Positions 34,232 through 36,523 of a stretch of DNA of 36,523 nt are shown piece after piece. The notes below the pieces were generated by a model. The model was not told the origin of the DNA, did not search any database, and worked only from the letters and a program-made list of their open reading frames with translations. Source of the DNA: Methanobacteriota archaeon (GTDB lineage: Archaea; Methanobacteriota; Methanobacteria; Methanobacteriales; Methanobacteriaceae); contig JAKQFA010000049.1 in assembly GCA_029556335.1 (NCBI GenBank), positions 1 through 36,523 of the forward strand, written 5' to 3'. The number at the start of each line of letters is the position of its first letter. Position 1 is the stretch's first letter. Both the position numbers and the translations under genes were made by a program.

Positions 34232-36089
34232 TTATTTCCTTTTTGGCACTATGTAACCCCCTATTACTAGAAGTAAAGCTAACAATAGGTAGTTTACGGG
34301 TATACCTGTTTTTTGCATCCTTACCGTCTTAGTTTCAGTCTGGGCGTTCACTGTTTCTGGTTCGACTGCTGCTTGAGCGTTGACTGTTAAGAACTGGGTG
34401 TTGGTGTTTAGTGTGGGGTCATAGGTACTGGTGGTGAGGGTCGGGTTTATGAGGTAATGGCCTGCTTGAGCTACGCGTAGTGAAAGCCACAGGTAAGGAT
34501 CCCCTACTGGCACCTCACCGATGGTCCAAGTGATGGTCCTGGTGCTGGCGTCGTAGGTGTAGGTTCCGTTATCAACAGTGGCTCCTGAGAACTCCAATCC
34601 CTGAGGAATGACATAGGTCATTACCACATCCTGGGCCGCGTCTGGTCCCTGGTTACCCACCTTCAATGTGTAGAGCACTGTGTCACCCACCATTGGATTG
34701 GTGTTGTTGGTGGTTAGATTCAGGTAGAGGCTGGATTTGGGGTAGATTACCACGTTGAGGTTCACAGTCTGGGCGTCTGTAACTGCAGATACAACTGCAG
34801 ATCCAGCTGTTTCATCCGCATTGAAAGTAGCGGTTGCTAGGCCTCCGCTGGTTAGTGTCTCTATGGTTTTACTTCCTCCGAAGCTTCCCAATCCGGTGTT
34901 AAATGCTACTGGTGTGCCGTCTGGTAGGTGTCCGAGGGTCGGATTGGCCAGGGGTGTGTAAGTCACTCCGTCAGTACTGTAGTTGTTGAAGCTGGCGGTT
35001 ATGAGGCTAGTTTCTCCGTTGTTAACGTTGTTTGGATCGGCGTTTATGGCCATGTAGAGCCAGGGACTGTAATTTGCTGTTCCTGATATCTTAGAGGCTA
35101 TCTCAGTCTGGGAGTTGGTTCCCCACCAGTTGTAGGTGGCATCGGGTATTCCATTAGCGGTAAGCCTATTTTCAAGGTTGTAAATGGTGTTGTTGTATAT
35201 GCGGTTGAAGTTGATGGTCTCGGCCACGCCATTGTTTACGTAGTTGTTTAGGCCGATTCCGTAGTTATTGTTCATTATAGTGTTCTCGATGATGGTATTT
35301 CCGTAGTAGTTACTCCATAACCCGTATCCCTGGTTATTGGTGATGGTGTTTTTCTGGAGGGTGTTACCAGTGGAAGCATCTAATGTGATTCCATGGTCAT
35401 TGTTGGCTACCGGTGTTTTCTACCAGATAGTTGAAGTTACTGTAGTAGTAGAGGTAAATGCCGTAGTGGTTGTTATTTACGGTGTTGTTGAATAGGGTGT
35501 TAGCAGATGAATACTCGTCGAGGTAGATCCCAACGATGGTATTGGCTAAAACGTTGTTTCCAGTTAACATGTTGTTGATGGAATCGATAAGATAGATTCC
35601 ATTTGCACAACCGTTGATGTTGTTACCAGTTAAAGTGTTACTATTGGAGTTATAGGCATAAATACCATGCCTACTGTTGAATCCATTGATGGTATTTCCG
35701 ATTATTTTAACATTGGAAGCACCATCTAGGTAGATCACAACACTATGTATAAAACCGTTGATGGTAAAGCCCTGTACAGTGGAGCCGCTTCCAGTGGCAG
35801 TTATGGTGAAACTACCATTAACCACGGTGTCAGAACTGTTGGCCACAATGTTCAGAAGTTTGTTTACAATTACATTTTCATTGTAAACATCGTTACCATT
35901 AGGATACACGGTAATGGTATCTGAATCCGCGCTGGCATCCACTGCTGACTGGATAGCCTGATAATTATAGGTTGAATCAGGCCCTACCGTCACATTGGCA
36001 GCGGAAGCTGCTCCAGCAAATATTAGAACGAATAGAAAGGTAATAGCTAGTGTAATTGCTTGTTTTCTTATCTTTTTCACCTCCTTCAT
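34232..36089 (-). pseudogene. Beta-helix adhesin-like surface protein split by a one-base frameshift
   Basis: Two frames (36089-35397 and 34232-35275) are one gene. The first gives a signal peptide (KQAITLAITFLFVLIF...ASAAN) and a right-handed beta-helix with repeated NNTINGNxxGIYL turns. At 35411 one extra base ends it in TGA; dropping this base gives VENTVANNDHGI and continues the repeats through 45 open codons into the second frame. The restored product is 618 aa: NosD/PbH1-like helix, an Ig-like segment, a DUF11/CARDB-type module (GDTVLYTLKVGNQGPDAAQD) and a C-terminal MQKTGIP, hydrophobic helix and KRK. Such proteins attach archaea to surfaces or partners. Start: ATG at 36089, though a strong GGAGGTGA lies within its first codons. 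Confidence 0.85.
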
Positions 36090-36372
36090 GCCGGATATAA
36101 GTCATTTTAATGAACCAAAAATTCAACATTGTTTATGTTGAATAATATTCATCATTACCATGAATAATGTGAATTTAAAACTAGTTCTTAATAAATATTA
36201 TCATTATTTAAGATGCTATGTAACATACAAAAAAGGTACAAGAACAAATAAATTGTGGATTAAATACTAATAAACAGTTATTTGAACAAAATTTTAACAA
36301 ATAATTATTTTAAAGACGTTTTGTATATGAAATTTATTATTAGAACTATTTATAACGGTTCTTATCAACTTT
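36090..36372. other. AT-rich intergenic region upstream of the adhesin
   Basis: 283 bases of very AT-rich sequence without a gene. TTATAT (near 36097-36103, minus strand) is very close to the ATG of the adhesin. An imperfect repeat of TTGTTTATGTTGAATAATATTCATCATTACCA-like composition is only low-complexity DNA. No terminator hairpin is evident after the carboxypeptidase-like gene. Confidence 0.45.
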
Positions 36373-36523
36373 TTATAAATTGTAATATATGGCCTCTAAA
36401 ACTTTGTTTATATCCTGCTCTACCTGGGCCACATCTTTAGTGTTATTTAAGGGCACGTTGTTAACGTAGATGGAGAATATGAGTTTTTTTCCACTCCTAG
36501 TCACCATGTAGCCAGCCAGGGAT
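36373..36523 (-). CDS. C-terminus of a probable D-Ala-D-Ala carboxypeptidase (DacB/S13-like), 5' end outside window
   Basis: The final 49 codons of a gene entering from the right edge: SLAGYMVTRSGKKLIFSIYV, NNVPLNNTK, then a helix ending EAIYYNL. In S13 (PBP4/DacB) proteins the KTG motif is followed by a serine-rich SLAGY strand and then SGKxLxFSIxVNN, and the protein ends in a helix with conserved acidic residues; this matches. DacB-like proteins are annotated in Methanobacteriales, where they may act on pseudomurein rather than murein. The catalytic motifs lie outside the window, so the call rests on the tail only. Confidence 0.6.
   Translation of the reverse strand, partial: SLAGYMVTRSGKKLIFSIYVNNVPLNNTKDVAQVEQDINKVLEAIYYNL

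Noticed and set aside
35500..35760. Repeated AACGTTGTT/TTGATGGTATT motifs as DNA repeats
   Set aside because: They come from the repeated protein turns (NNTINGN type) of the beta-helix and not from a separate DNA element.

Overview
The window looks like part of the chromosome of a mesophilic methanogen of the order Methanobacteriales, most like Methanobacterium. Reasons: the start sites use archaeal Shine-Dalgarno forms (GGTGA, GAGGTG, TGATCC) and TATA-type promoters. One protein carries an archaeal class III (QxSxE) pilin signal, a response regulator has a methanogen-type output domain, and there is an archaeal PheS, a DUF2121-like protein, a CitG-like protein and an SbcD-like/Lhr-like pair. 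Beside these is a complete bacterial-type UvrABC set, as known in some methanogens. This assignment is inferred from protein families, not from a marker gene.

Layout. (1) 1-6283, minus strand: a tightly packed cluster of four proteins with type IV pilin-like N-termini (302, 729, 362 and 136 aa), a membrane-anchored PepSY-like protein, a three-helix membrane protein and the start of a Dph6-like ATP-pyrophosphatase. A class III signal pilin (6494-6889) reads divergently. I see no assembly ATPase or platform protein; this is the best candidate for an undescribed surface structure. (2) 6906-15186: a small membrane protein, an M42 aminopeptidase, uvrC on the minus strand and the uvrB-uvrA operon. 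(3) 15519-19527: a four-gene phosphorelay cluster with a membrane histidine kinase, a single-domain receiver, a REC-PAS-PAS kinase and a REC plus methanogen output domain protein. (4) 19844-27985: a DUF2121-like protein, a metallo-beta-lactamase-fold hydrolase, tRNA-Thr(CGU), a small cysteine-rich ORF, aroC, an unusual HhH-GPD glycosylase, hemB, a CitG-like gene and pheS. (5) 28010-36523: surface-protein and DNA-repair genes. A VWA surface protein is followed by a gene-poor stretch with remnants, then the SbcD-like phosphoesterase and Lhr-like helicase operon. A tiny membrane-anchored protein, a coiled-coil protein, a beta-helix adhesin split by a frameshift and the C-terminus of a likely D-Ala-D-Ala carboxypeptidase complete the window.

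Cross-cutting points. The VWA protein and the beta-helix adhesin share a C-terminal signal, MQKTG[I/V]P plus a hydrophobic helix plus a basic tail, that looks like a cell-envelope sorting signal. Both genes are damaged in this sequence: a single extra base at about 35411 splits the adhesin, and an in-frame TAA (29142-29144) interrupts the best-supported leader of the VWA gene.
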